From positions 1-23,266 of the forward strand of contig CAMBHH010000032.1 in assembly GCA_945866505.1 (NCBI GenBank): a DNA stretch of 23,266 nucleotides. The letters run 5' to 3'. The DNA is from Flavobacterium psychrophilum. Lineage in GTDB: Bacteria; Bacteroidota; Bacteroidia; Flavobacteriales; Flavobacteriaceae. A program made the translations under genes and the position numbers. Shown piece after piece: positions 1 to 6,700 of the stretch. Under the pieces are notes generated by a model, which was not told the origin of the DNA, did not search any database, and saw only the letters and a program-made list of their open reading frames with translations. Numbering within the stretch: the stretch's first letter is position 1; the number at the start of each line of letters is the position of its first letter.

Positions 1-1
1 C

Positions 2-292
2 AGTAGTTTGAATGCCGAATTTCTGAAAGAATATGAAGGAGCATTAGAATATGCCGATGTTGCTGTGGTTTTCTATTCGCCCGATGCTGTAAAAATAAAA
101 CAACTCGAAGAAGTAACGTATGAGCAAATTGCAAAAGCTTTCAACAGAGTAGATTTGATTATTTACACCAATCCAAAAGATTTTAAAGACTATCTGTTTA
201 GTCAAAATTTTGATAATTCAGCTTTGCTGTTAATGAGTTCAGGAAATTATGGCGGATTGAATTTTGATGAGGTGAAAGGGTTGATTGAGTAA
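2..292 (+). CDS. mpl: UDP-N-acetylmuramate:tripeptide ligase (Mpl/MurC-like), C-terminal end, partial
   Basis: The frame is open from the left edge (S-S-L-N-A-E-F...) and stops with TAA at 290-292, leaving about 96 residues. The segment matches the C-terminal domain of Mur-type ligases of the Mpl group in Flavobacteriia, with a tract around YADVAVVFYSP and the ending LLLMSSGNYGGLNFDEV. Mpl joins the recycled tripeptide L-Ala-D-Glu-meso-DAP to UDP-MurNAc in the cytoplasm, for reuse of peptidoglycan. The ATP site and the central domain lie outside the window, so Mpl is separated from MurC only by overall resemblance. An internal TTG at 8 is not a real start, because the frame runs on upstream. 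The gene is followed after 12 bases by a 22-bp repeat and then the GIY-YIG gene on the same strand. Confidence 0.75.
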   Translation, partial: SSLNAEFLKEYEGALEYADVAVVFYSPDAVKIKQLEEVTYEQIAKAFNRVDLIIYTNPKDFKDYLFSQNFDNSALLLMSSGNYGGLNFDEVKGLIE

Positions 293-304
293 TGTAGTAA
301 CCTC

Positions 305-326
305 TTTGTCATTCCGTAGGAATCTC
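305..326 (+). repeat. 22-bp palindrome-centred repeat, copy R1
   Basis: This copy begins TTTGTC and ends AATCTC around the core ATTCCGTAGGAAT, a 5-bp inverted repeat (ATTCC/GGAAT) with a GTA loop. The same 22 bases occur inverted at 664-685 and direct at 755-776. R1 lies 25 bases upstream of the GIY-YIG start codon. Length and shape are REP-like. Confidence 0.9.
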
Positions 327-351
327 TTTAGAAACAATTTAAACATTTGTT

Positions 352-663
352 ATGATTGAATACACTGAAGGAATCTATACTTTTTATGTTTATATTTTAA
401 CGAATAAAAACAGAACTGTTTTATACACTGGTGTAACCAATAACTTAAAATTACGATTGCAGCAACATGAAAGTAAATTAAATCCAAATAGTTTTACAGC
501 TCGATATAACTTACATTTTTTAATTTATTATGAAAAGTTCACTTGGATTCAATTGGCAATTGCAAGAGAAAAAGAGATCAAAAACCTTTCAAGAGAAGAA
601 AAGTTAAATTTAATTAAGGAAGCAAACCCCAATTTAGAATTTTGGAATAGTCATTTTAAATAA
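352..663 (+). CDS. Solo GIY-YIG nuclease-domain protein
   Basis: This 103-residue protein is a stand-alone GIY-YIG domain of the type often labelled 'UvrC-like' in Bacteroidota. The first motif is the variant YVY at residues 12-14 and the second is YTG at 25-27. They are followed by Arg35 and His39 (LRLQQH), and by a helix with AIAREKEIK at 69-77 that supplies the expected catalytic Glu (73 or 75). Related domains cut DNA through one divalent metal ion, but the substrate of this small group is not settled. There is no DNA-binding extension, unlike UvrC or homing enzymes. The gene sits between exact inverted 22-bp repeats: R1 is 25 bases before the ATG and R2 begins at the base after the TAA stop. 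That arrangement suggests a self-contained unit. It has no partner gene in its strand run. Confidence 0.85.
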   Translation: MIEYTEGIYTFYVYILTNKNRTVLYTGVTNNLKLRLQQHESKLNPNSFTARYNLHFLIYYEKFTWIQLAIAREKEIKNLSREEKLNLIKEANPNLEFWNSHFK

Positions 664-685
664 GAGATTCCTACGGAATGACAAA
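664..685 (-). repeat. 22-bp palindrome-centred repeat, copy R2 (inverted)
   Basis: This is the exact reverse complement of R1 and R3, starting at the base after the GIY-YIG stop codon (661-663). With R1 it forms inverted ends around the gene. With R3 it forms a second inverted pair separated by 69 bases. Confidence 0.9.
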
Positions 686-754
686 ATTGCACGAAGTAGT
701 TTTTGAGATTAAAATGTAGTCGTTTAGTTTTAGTATTTTCAGAATGTAAAGCCT

Positions 755-776
755 TTTGTCATTCCGTAGGAATCTC
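755..776 (+). repeat. 22-bp palindrome-centred repeat, copy R3
   Basis: An exact copy of R1 in the same orientation. R2 (664-685) and R3 enclose 69 non-coding bases, giving a 113-base unit that could fold into a 22-bp stem. It lies in the convergent gap between the GIY-YIG gene and the DUF1287 gene, so the folded transcript could also act as a terminator or stabiliser for both. A run of Ts is lacking. Confidence 0.9.
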
Positions 777-870
777 AATTATTATTTTGTTATGACAAAT
801 AAAAATTTGACATTAAAAACAAAAGAACTTTGAACGATACCTTATCGAATCCAATTCCGATTCGCGTGTT

Positions 871-1476
871 TTATTTTACATATTTATAATGTCCAACAAT
901 CACGTAGTTGAATAAACAATCTTCTAAAACTTGTCCGTTACCAACATTGTGAACAATAAGATTTCGCTTTCCATCGGTAGATTTTCGGTTGGTAATGATT
1001 CCAATGTGAGGAAGCTTGTTGTTAATCAACCAAGTTACGATTTCACCCGTTTTATAATCGTTTGCGTTTTTTGAAACAACTAGTTTTGTGCCTTTTCTTT
1101 CAAAATAGACTTCAAGATTTGGAACTCTTCTATGGTCAATATTGGGGTCGGTTTTGGTCATTCCCCATTTTTTTAAATTTGGATATTGCGAAAAATGCGA
1201 TTTCATATCTTCGTGCACTTCTTTTTGTAAATCAATCCCAAGTTTTCGATAAGTTCGAATGATAACGTCTGTGCAGACTCCTTTGTTCTTTGGGACATCT
1301 CCATTTGGATATTTTATAGCAAAATAGGATGGGTCGTAGATGATATTGGGATCGATAATAGCTATTGCAGCATTGGATAGTTTAATGGTAAAAGGTTTGT
1401 TCGCTGTTTGCAGCTGTACATTGGATTCAGTATTTACAAACGAAATTAGAAATAAGAATAAATAAATTGGCTTCAT
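871..1476 (-). CDS. DUF1287 family secreted protein
   Basis: A protein of 201 residues if the ATG at 1476 is used. That start puts a signal peptide (MKPIYLFLFLISFVNTES) at the N-terminus; a TTG at 1494 would add six residues and is less likely. The family signature is GVCTDVIIRTYRKLGIDLQ, with a conserved Cys in GVCTD (about residue 68) and a His in LPHIGIIT. Together these look like the Cys/His pair of an NlpC/P60-type papain-like fold. The family has no firmly assigned reaction; a periplasmic peptidoglycan or amide hydrolase role is only an inference. The gene is transcribed away from radC and faces the repeat-rich gap at 664-870. Confidence 0.8.
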   Translation of the reverse strand: MKPIYLFLFLISFVNTESNVQLQTANKPFTIKLSNAAIAIIDPNIIYDPSYFAIKYPNGDVPKNKGVCTDVIIRTYRKLGIDLQKEVHEDMKSHFSQYPNLKKWGMTKTDPNIDHRRVPNLEVYFERKGTKLVVSKNANDYKTGEIVTWLINNKLPHIGIITNRKSTDGKRNLIVHNVGNGQVLEDCLFNYVIVGHYKYVK

Positions 1477-1485
1477 ATTTTTATC

Positions 1486-1516
1486 TTTAGCCAAAATAAC
1501 GTTATTTTTACTTTTG
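1486..1516 (+). promoter_or_regulatory. Putative radC promoter
   Basis: TACTTTTG at 1509-1516 is a full match to the Bacteroidota -7 box TAnnTTTG. A partial -33 element (TTTAG, from 1486) lies about 19 bases before it. The expected transcript start near 1522 leaves a short leader before the TTG start at 1546. The site overlaps the upstream region of the divergent DUF1287 gene. Confidence 0.5.
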
Positions 1517-1545
1517 TAGTATGCTTAATTTTAAAATGACACCAA

Positions 1546-2238
1546 TTGGAACAAACTAATTTCCCAATAACAAATTGGTCCGAAGACGATAAACCGCGCG
1601 AAAAGCTAATGCTGAAAGGCAAAAGCGCTTTGAGCGATGCCGAGTTGATTGCTATTTTAATTGGTTCTGGAAGCCGAAACGAATCGGCGGTGGGATTGAG
1701 CAAGAGGATTTTGGCGAGTGTCGACAATAATTTGAATGCTTTAGGGAAATTGACCATTCAACAATTGATGAACTTTAAGGGAATAGGTGAGGCCAAAGCC
1801 ATTTCGATTATGTCTGCAATGGAGTTAGGAAGACGCAGAAGGGCAGAGGAAGCGGTCGAATTGAAGAAAATTACCTCCAGTAAAATGATTTTCGAGTTGA
1901 TGCAACCCATCATTGGCGAATTGCCACATGAGGAATTTTGGGTTTTGTATTTAAATAATTCGAACAAGGTTCTTTCGAAGTCGCAACAAGGCAAAGGCGG
2001 AATCACGGGGACAATGGTGGACGTTCGACTGGTTTTTAAAACCGCTCTCGAATTGGGTGCAACAGCATTAATTTTATGTCACAACCATCCTTCGGGAACT
2101 TTGATTCCCAGTGATGCCGACAAGCAAATTACCCGAAAGCTGAAAGCGGCGGGTCAAAACTTGGATATTCAGGTTTTGGATCACGTTATTGTTACCGAAA
2201 ATGGTTATTACAGTTTTAATGATGAAGGAATTTTTTAA
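1546..2238 (+). CDS. radC: RadC family JAB/MPN protein
   Basis: A 230-residue protein of normal RadC length. It has an N-terminal UPF0758 segment (NWSEDDKPREKLMLKGKSALSDAELIAILIGSG), a helix-hairpin-helix region around residues 65-95 (FKGIGEAKA), and a C-terminal JAB1/MPN-like metal site. The metal ligands are His179 and His181 in HNHPSG and Asp190, with Glu130 as likely partner. RadC is named for an old radiation-repair phenotype, but a DNA-repair role is not established; the fold is that of metal-dependent isopeptidases. The start is TTG at 1546: an in-frame stop (TGA, 1537-1539) lies just upstream and the next ATG (codon 22) would remove the conserved NWSEDDKPRE segment. The gene heads a run with the HAD phosphatase gene 12 bases downstream. 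Confidence 0.92.
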   Translation: MEQTNFPITNWSEDDKPREKLMLKGKSALSDAELIAILIGSGSRNESAVGLSKRILASVDNNLNALGKLTIQQLMNFKGIGEAKAISIMSAMELGRRRRAEEAVELKKITSSKMIFELMQPIIGELPHEEFWVLYLNNSNKVLSKSQQGKGGITGTMVDVRLVFKTALELGATALILCHNHPSGTLIPSDADKQITRKLKAAGQNLDIQVLDHVIVTENGYYSFNDEGIF

Positions 2239-2250
2239 TAAATAAAAATT

Positions 2251-2937
2251 ATGAATACGAATATAACAGACGTCTTTTTTGATTTGGATCACACACTTTG
2301 GGATTTCGAAAAGAACTCGGCATTGGCATTTGAAACGGTTTTCAAAATGCAAGATTTGGATGTGAATATGGCTGAATTTTTACAATTTTATGTGCCCATC
2401 AACAGGGAATATTGGGAACGCTATCGCAAAGATGAAATCACTCAAAAAGAATTGCGTTATGGCAGATTGAAGGATGCTTTTGACAGGATAGAATATACTA
2501 TTTCAGATGATTTAGTTGAATTATTATCTGTTGAATACATCCATTATTTACCAAAATACAACCACTTATTTGAAGGAGCGATAGAGATATTAGATTATTT
2601 GCAGCCAAAATACAATTTGCATATTATCACAAATGGTTTTGCAGAAATTCAAGAAAATAAATTGAACAATTCGTATATTACTCATTATTTTAAAAGTATA
2701 ACCAATTCAGAAATGGCGGGAGTAAAAAAACCAAATCCCCTCATTTTTGACTACGCTTTAAATTTGGCCAAAGCTAAAAAAGAGCATAGCATTATGATTG
2801 GAGATTGCATTGAGGCTGATGTTCAAGGAGCATTGAATGCAGGTTTGGATGCCGTTTTCTTCAATGAAAGCAAGGCCCCAGTTGCCAATACTATTAAGCA
2901 GGTAAACAATTTATTAGAACTTAAAAAATATTTATAA
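2251..2937 (+). CDS. yjjG: YjjG-type HAD nucleotidase (noncanonical nucleotide phosphatase)
   Basis: A 228-residue HAD-superfamily phosphatase with all four motifs: the DxD nucleophile and acid Asp11/Asp13 in FFDLDHTLWDF, Thr127 in ITNG, Lys160 in GVKKPNP, and the acidic pair in GDCIEAD (184-190). The long helical cap between motifs I and II (about residues 20-100) and the opening DLDHTLWDFE fit the YjjG/YfnB subgroup. YjjG is a cytoplasmic 5'-nucleotidase that removes phosphate from non-standard pyrimidine nucleotides. Precise substrate cannot be told from sequence. It is probably co-transcribed with radC upstream and the secreted protein gene 4 bases downstream. Confidence 0.85.
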   Translation: MNTNITDVFFDLDHTLWDFEKNSALAFETVFKMQDLDVNMAEFLQFYVPINREYWERYRKDEITQKELRYGRLKDAFDRIEYTISDDLVELLSVEYIHYLPKYNHLFEGAIEILDYLQPKYNLHIITNGFAEIQENKLNNSYITHYFKSITNSEMAGVKKPNPLIFDYALNLAKAKKEHSIMIGDCIEADVQGALNAGLDAVFFNESKAPVANTIKQVNNLLELKKYL

Positions 2938-2941
2938 AATT

Positions 2942-3748
2942 ATGAAAACTAGAATCCTATTATTAATGTTATTTATTGCGAGCTGCGGTTTTTCGCAAAC
3001 AATCAATGATTACAAAGCGGTCGTGATTCCTTTAAAATATGAATTTCAAAAATCTGAAAATCAATATCGTCTTCAAACTCTTACCAAGGTTAATTTGCAA
3101 AAAGCAGGTTTTCAGGCTTTTTATAACAATGAAATTGCACTTACAGAATATCCTGATCGATGTAGTCTTTTGTACCTTGATGTGAAAAAGGAAAATGCGT
3201 TCTTAACTACGAAGATTTCTGCGGTTTTTAAAGATTGTTATGGAGCGGTTGTGTATCAATCTGCCGTTGGAAAAAGTAAGGAGAAAGAATTTGAAGCCTC
3301 TTATGCGGATGCCCTAAATGAAGCTTTTTTATCGGTTTATGCCTTGGAATACAAATACAACGGAAATACTAACTTTGCCCCAAAAACAGGGATTACTTCT
3401 CAATCGCTTCCTGTTTTAGCAACGCCTTCAGGTATTGCTCCAACTCCTGACATTCCTGCTGTTGCTCCAATTCCGATTCTAGCGATTTCTAATACCAAAA
3501 ACGGAACTAAATCTTCGGAGAGCAACAATCAAAGTTTATTATATGCGCAACCTATGTCTTACGGATATCAATTGATTAATAGTGAGCCAAAGGTAGTAAT
3601 GAAATTGTATAAAACGTCTAATGCAGCCACTTACGTAGCCAAAAAAGATGATGTTCAAGGTGCTTTAGTTCTAAAAGATAATCAATGGTTTTTTGAGTAT
3701 TATCAAAATGATAAATTGATTTCTGAAAAAATAGATGTGAAGTTTTAG
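2942..3748 (+). CDS. Unrecognised secreted protein with Pro/Ala-rich linker
   Basis: A 268-residue protein that I cannot assign to a family. It opens with a signal peptide (MKTRILLLMLFIASCGFSQ). An internal Cys occurs (IASCGFSQ), but the sequence looks more like a cleaved signal ending in FSQ than a lipobox. Residues about 20-140 form one mixed alpha/beta domain with two Cys (EYPDRCSLLYLD and FKDCYGAVVYQ) that could form a disulfide. Residues about 150-185 are a low-complexity linker rich in Pro, Ala and Ile (PTPDIPAVAPIPILA). The last 65 residues form a second small domain ending in EKIDVKF. The layout suggests a periplasmic or surface protein. It begins 4 bases after the HAD gene, so the two are likely translated from one message, though a link in function is not evident. 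Confidence 0.75.
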   Translation: MKTRILLLMLFIASCGFSQTINDYKAVVIPLKYEFQKSENQYRLQTLTKVNLQKAGFQAFYNNEIALTEYPDRCSLLYLDVKKENAFLTTKISAVFKDCYGAVVYQSAVGKSKEKEFEASYADALNEAFLSVYALEYKYNGNTNFAPKTGITSQSLPVLATPSGIAPTPDIPAVAPIPILAISNTKNGTKSSESNNQSLLYAQPMSYGYQLINSEPKVVMKLYKTSNAATYVAKKDDVQGALVLKDNQWFFEYYQNDKLISEKIDVKF

Positions 3749-3784
3749 TGGTATTAAATAAATTTATAATCAAAAAATAAAGAG

Positions 3785-4024
3785 ATGAACTTAATTACAC
3801 AACGCAACAATATTGTTCATAGGATTTTAGATATTTCAGATTTGAATTTGCTAAATCAAATAGAAGAAATGCTTGATAAAGATGTTTTTACATATACAAC
3901 TTCGGGAAATCCATTTTCTTCAAAAGAATATAAAAATCATTTAGACAAAATAATGATTGCTTCTGATTCTGGAGCTGTTGGTTATTCGACCATAGAAGCA
4001 AAAAGCAAACTGAAACGCAAATGA
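3785..4024 (+). CDS. Small antitoxin-like protein
   Basis: A 79-residue protein with a helical N-terminal half (MNLITQRNNIVHRILDISDLNLLNQIEEML) and a charged tail (IEAKSKLKRK). This layout is common for antitoxins paired with ParE/RelE toxins in Bacteroidota: an N-terminal helical region and a C-terminal toxin-binding tail. I see no clear ribbon-helix-helix or AbrB motif, so DNA binding is not shown. Its stop codon overlaps the toxin start by the 4-base ATGA (4021-4024), the usual translational coupling of toxin-antitoxin pairs. The frame is intact although the toxin frame is broken. Confidence 0.65.
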   Translation: MNLITQRNNIVHRILDISDLNLLNQIEEMLDKDVFTYTTSGNPFSSKEYKNHLDKIMIASDSGAVGYSTIEAKSKLKRK

Positions 4025-4313
4025 AACCTGTAGAATGGTCGGAAGTTGCAATATTTTCGATGCAATCTATTTATGATTACATTTTTGATGAAAGTCCCAA
4101 AAATGCGGATTTAGTCATTGATACATTATTTGATTTGGGAGAAAAACTAAATATTTTTCCTGAAAAAACCTAAAAGAACCGCTATTTAATTCGGAAAAAA
4201 TTAGATTTTCCCCTAAATGGAATTACAAAATAGTGTATAGAATTGAAGAAAATAGAATTTATATATTGGATGTTTTTTCAACTTTGCAGGATTACAGAAA
4301 AGTAAAAATTTAA
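4021..4313 (+). pseudogene. RelE/ParE-family toxin gene with a one-base frameshift
   Basis: From the ATG at 4021 the frame reads MKPVEWSEVAIFSMQSIYDYI through ...NIFPEKT and stops at TAA after 48 codons. Adding one A in the A6 tract at 4163-4168 restores a 97-residue frame, which continues LKEPLFNSEKIRF...YKIVYRIEENRIYILDVF...DYRKVKI and stops at 4311-4313. The restored product has the ParE/RelE layout: two N-terminal helices, then beta strands with YRI and IYILDVF and a final basic strand. Such toxins act on gyrase or on ribosome-bound mRNA. As read, only the N-terminal helices would be made. The cause may be a true mutation in a homopolymer, a sequencing error, or slippage; see findings. 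Confidence 0.75.
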
Positions 4314-4353
4314 TTCTTTAGCTAACTTCCCACTTCTAACCGCTAACTTCAAT

Positions 4354-5631
4354 CTAATACCCATACTTATCTTTCCAGCGATTTTTCAAAAATTCTCTGG
4401 TTGAATTTTCTCTTGAATTATTTCCAGGATTATACAATACAGTTTCTGAAATTTCATTCGGCAGGAATTCTTGTTCGGCAAAATTATTGGCATAATCGTG
4501 CGAATATTTATACTCGTCGCCATATCCTAATTCCTTCATTAGTTTGGTTGGCGCATTGCGTAAATGTAAGGGAACAGGCAAATCACCCGTTTGTTTAACC
4601 AATTGTTGCGCATTTCCAATAGCCAAATACGAAGCATTGCTTTTGGGCGATGTTGCCAAGTAAATGGCGCACTGACTTAAAATAATTCTACTTTCGGGAT
4701 AACCAATGGTGGCAACTGCCTGAAAAGTGTTGTTGGCCATAATAAAAGCCGTTGGATTGGCATTTCCAATATCTTCACTCGATAAAATCAGCATTCGCCG
4801 GGCGATGAATTTTACATCTTCGCCACCTTCAATCATTCGGGCGAGCCAATAAACGGCACCGTTTGGATCACTACCACGAATCGATTTGATAAACGCCGAA
4901 ACAATGTCATAATGTTGTTCGCCAGTTTTGTCATATAAAACCGTGTTTTGTTGCACGAGTTCAAAAACACGATTGTTTGTGATTTCAATTTCGTCTTCAG
5001 CGGCAGCATTTACGATTAGTTCAAAAATATTCAATAACTTGCGTCCGTCGCCACCTGAAAGTCGCAATAGCGCTTCTGTTTCGGTTAATTTGATATTTCT
5101 TGTGACTAAAAATTTGTCTGTTTTCAAGGCACGCTGTAACAATGTTTCTAAATCGTCTTTGGTAAACGCATTCAAAACATATACTTGACACCGCGACAAT
5201 AAAGCGGGAATAACTTCGAAACTGGGATTTTCGGTCGTAGCTCCAATTAGGGTTATCCAACCTTTTTCAACAGCGGATAATAGGGAATCTTGTTGCGATT
5301 TGCTAAAACGATGAATTTCGTCTATAAATAGGATTGGGTTCTTAGCAGTGAAAAGTCCGCCACTTTGTTTGGCTTTTTCAATCACATCACGAATGTCCTT
5401 TACACCGGAATTAATTGCACTCAAAATATAAAAAGGACGTTTGGATTCTTGGGCAATAATTTGTGCCAAAGTCGTTTTTCCAGTTCCTGGTGGTCCCCAA
5501 AAAACCAACGAAGGAATAATTCCCTTAGCAATTTGTTGCGTCAACGAGCCGTTCGGACCAACCAAATGCAGCTGACTGATGTAATCTTCTAACTTTTGTG
5601 GGCGTATGCGTTCTGCTAAGGGTGCTTCCAA
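4354..5631 (-). CDS. rarA: Replication-associated recombination protein RarA (MgsA)
   Basis: A 425-residue AAA+ ATPase, normal length for RarA/MgsA/WRNIP1. The Walker A motif is GPPGTGKT at residues 46-53, Walker B is LFIDE at 101-105 (followed by IHRF), sensor 1 is GATTEN at 130-135, and an arginine-finger candidate is Arg147 in LLSRC. The C-terminal half has the RarA tetramerisation region ([22 protein letters not shown]...) and the end motif [10 protein letters not shown]. RarA works at stalled replication forks with SSB and the clamp-loader system. The start is TTG at 5631 ([11 protein letters not shown]): the frame upstream reaches a TAG with no ATG, and MEAPLAER is the family's usual start. 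The gene converges with the toxin-antitoxin pair. Confidence 0.95.
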   Translation of the reverse strand: MEAPLAERIRPQKLEDYISQLHLVGPNGSLTQQIAKGIIPSLVFWGPPGTGKTTLAQIIAQESKRPFYILSAINSGVKDIRDVIEKAKQSGGLFTAKNPILFIDEIHRFSKSQQDSLLSAVEKGWITLIGATTENPSFEVIPALLSRCQVYVLNAFTKDDLETLLQRALKTDKFLVTRNIKLTETEALLRLSGGDGRKLLNIFELIVNAAAEDEIEITNNRVFELVQQNTVLYDKTGEQHYDIVSAFIKSIRGSDPNGAVYWLARMIEGGEDVKFIARRMLILSSEDIGNANPTAFIMANNTFQAVATIGYPESRIILSQCAIYLATSPKSNASYLAIGNAQQLVKQTGDLPVPLHLRNAPTKLMKELGYGDEYKYSHDYANNFAEQEFLPNEISETVLYNPGNNSRENSTREFLKNRWKDKYGY

Positions 5632-5637
5632 AATAAT

Positions 5638-5672
5638 TTTAGATTTTAGATTTATGATTTTAGATTTGAACC
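5638..5672. repeat. AT-rich imperfect 7-bp tandem repeat
   Basis: About five units of ATTTTAG, with variants ATTTATG and ATTTGAA, directly upstream of rarA. The repeat lies in its untranslated leader. It may arise from polymerase slippage; no protein-binding site is evident. Confidence 0.5.
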
Positions 5673-5709
5673 CCGATCTATCTGCCTAGATTTTAAATTT
5701 AAGCAATTA

Positions 5710-5717
5710 CAAATTTA
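5710..5717 (-). promoter_or_regulatory. Putative rarA promoter, -7 box
   Basis: On the minus strand the sequence reads TAAATTTG, a full match to TAnnTTTG, about 80 bases before the rarA start. A TTG-like -33 element is only 16 bases upstream, shorter than usual, so confidence is limited. Confidence 0.35.
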
Positions 5718-5836
5718 TGACATTATTGGAATACAACTTAAGATTATCAGCAAACTTATTAGGTCTTTATTCTTTTTTCTATATTCTCTTCCCTTTTTTT
5801 ATATCTGACAAAATAGCACTAAATTGCTTTTGGTTA

Positions 5837-5844
5837 TATTTTTG
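5837..5844 (+). promoter_or_regulatory. Putative rhomboid gene promoter, -7 box
   Basis: TATTTTTG matches TAnnTTTG and lies 33 bases before the ATG at 5878. No convincing TTG is found at the -33 distance. Confidence 0.4.
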
Positions 5845-5877
5845 AGTACTTTATTTTCAAAAATCTAAAATTTCTAA

Positions 5878-6648
5878 ATGAAGGACAACCATTTCAAATA
5901 CTCCAATTCCGTTATTGCATTACCACTTTTTTTTGTGCTGTTTTTGTGGTTTGTGTATTGGTTGCAAATTAAATTTGATTTTGATTTTTTCGAATGTGGA
6001 ATTTATCCTAGAACTTTATCGGGTTTACAAGGAGTTATCTTTAGTCCTTTCATTCATTCTGATTTACAACATTTGTATAATAATTCTATTCCATTACTGA
6101 TTTTGTTGGCCGCATTGAGGTATTTTTATAATAGGCAAACCTTTGAAGTGATTGGTTTTGGTATTCTGTTTTCTGGAATTATTACCTGGATAATCGGCAG
6201 AGATAATTATCACATAGGCGCCAGCAGTTTGATATATGTTTTGGTCAGTTTTATTTTTTTTAAAGGAATTCAAACCAAGTATTATCGTTTGGTGGCATTG
6301 TCGTTAGCAGTTGTTATGGTTTATGGAGGTATGGTTTGGTATATTTTTCCAAAAGTAGACGAGAAAATTTCTTGGGAAGGACATTTGGCGGGTTTGATTA
6401 CGGGTTTTATGCTTTCGCTGTTTTACAAAACACCAGAATATAAAAAAGTAATTAAATACGATTGGGAGCATCCTGATTTTAATCCAATGGAGGACAAATT
6501 TATGCAGCGATTTGATGAAAACGGAAATTTTGTGAATATCCCAGTAATTGAAATGGAAGAGGAAATTCCACCGCATTACAATTCTAATTTTTCTGTAAAT
6601 TACACAATTGTAGAAAACAAAAAAAATGAATCAAAACCGGAGTCTTAA
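5878..6648 (+). CDS. Rhomboid family intramembrane serine protease
   Basis: A 256-residue membrane protein with about six hydrophobic segments, the first at residues 12-30. The catalytic pair is visible: Ser116 in the GASS motif (GxSx) and His169 in EGHLAG. Asn68/Asn69 in HLYNNSIPL match the conserved HxxxN region of transmembrane segment 2. Rhomboids cut transmembrane helices inside the membrane; the substrate here is unknown. After the membrane core there is a cytoplasmic tail of about 70 residues with many acidic residues (PVIEMEEEIPPHYN), which is common in flavobacterial members. The gene is alone on its strand, with rarA diverging upstream and rlmB converging 52 bases downstream. Confidence 0.92.
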   Translation: MKDNHFKYSNSVIALPLFFVLFLWFVYWLQIKFDFDFFECGIYPRTLSGLQGVIFSPFIHSDLQHLYNNSIPLLILLAALRYFYNRQTFEVIGFGILFSGIITWIIGRDNYHIGASSLIYVLVSFIFFKGIQTKYYRLVALSLAVVMVYGGMVWYIFPKVDEKISWEGHLAGLITGFMLSLFYKTPEYKKVIKYDWEHPDFNPMEDKFMQRFDENGNFVNIPVIEMEEEIPPHYNSNFSVNYTIVENKKNESKPES

Positions 6649-6671
6649 TTCATTTTTCTATGCTTTTGCAA

Positions 6672-6687
6672 TCGGTAATCGGTAATC
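6672..6687. repeat. Short tandem repeat TCGGTAA x2
   Basis: Two exact 7-base units followed by TC, in the 52-base convergent gap between the rhomboid gene and rlmB. No hairpin terminator is evident there. Confidence 0.5.
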
Positions 6688-6700
6688 TGAGATATGTATT

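Noticed and set aside
305..776. The three 22-bp repeats as a CRISPR array
   Set aside because: Only three copies, one inverted, at very unequal distances (337 and 69 bases between copies), with a gene between two of them and no cas genes.
1062..1262. A + strand open frame opposite the DUF1287 gene
   Set aside because: It is antisense to a gene with a clear signal peptide and family motif; its translation has no domain.
4155..4175. Programmed -1 ribosomal frameshift to make the full toxin
   Set aside because: The A6 tract is not in the phase needed for the canonical A-AAA-AAC slippery heptamer, and I see no strong stem after it. Slippage on As remains possible but unsupported.
4319..4351. 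GCTAACTTC repeated twice between the toxin gene and rarA
   Set aside because: Two 9-base copies in a 41-base gap; too short to separate from chance, and no hairpin is formed.
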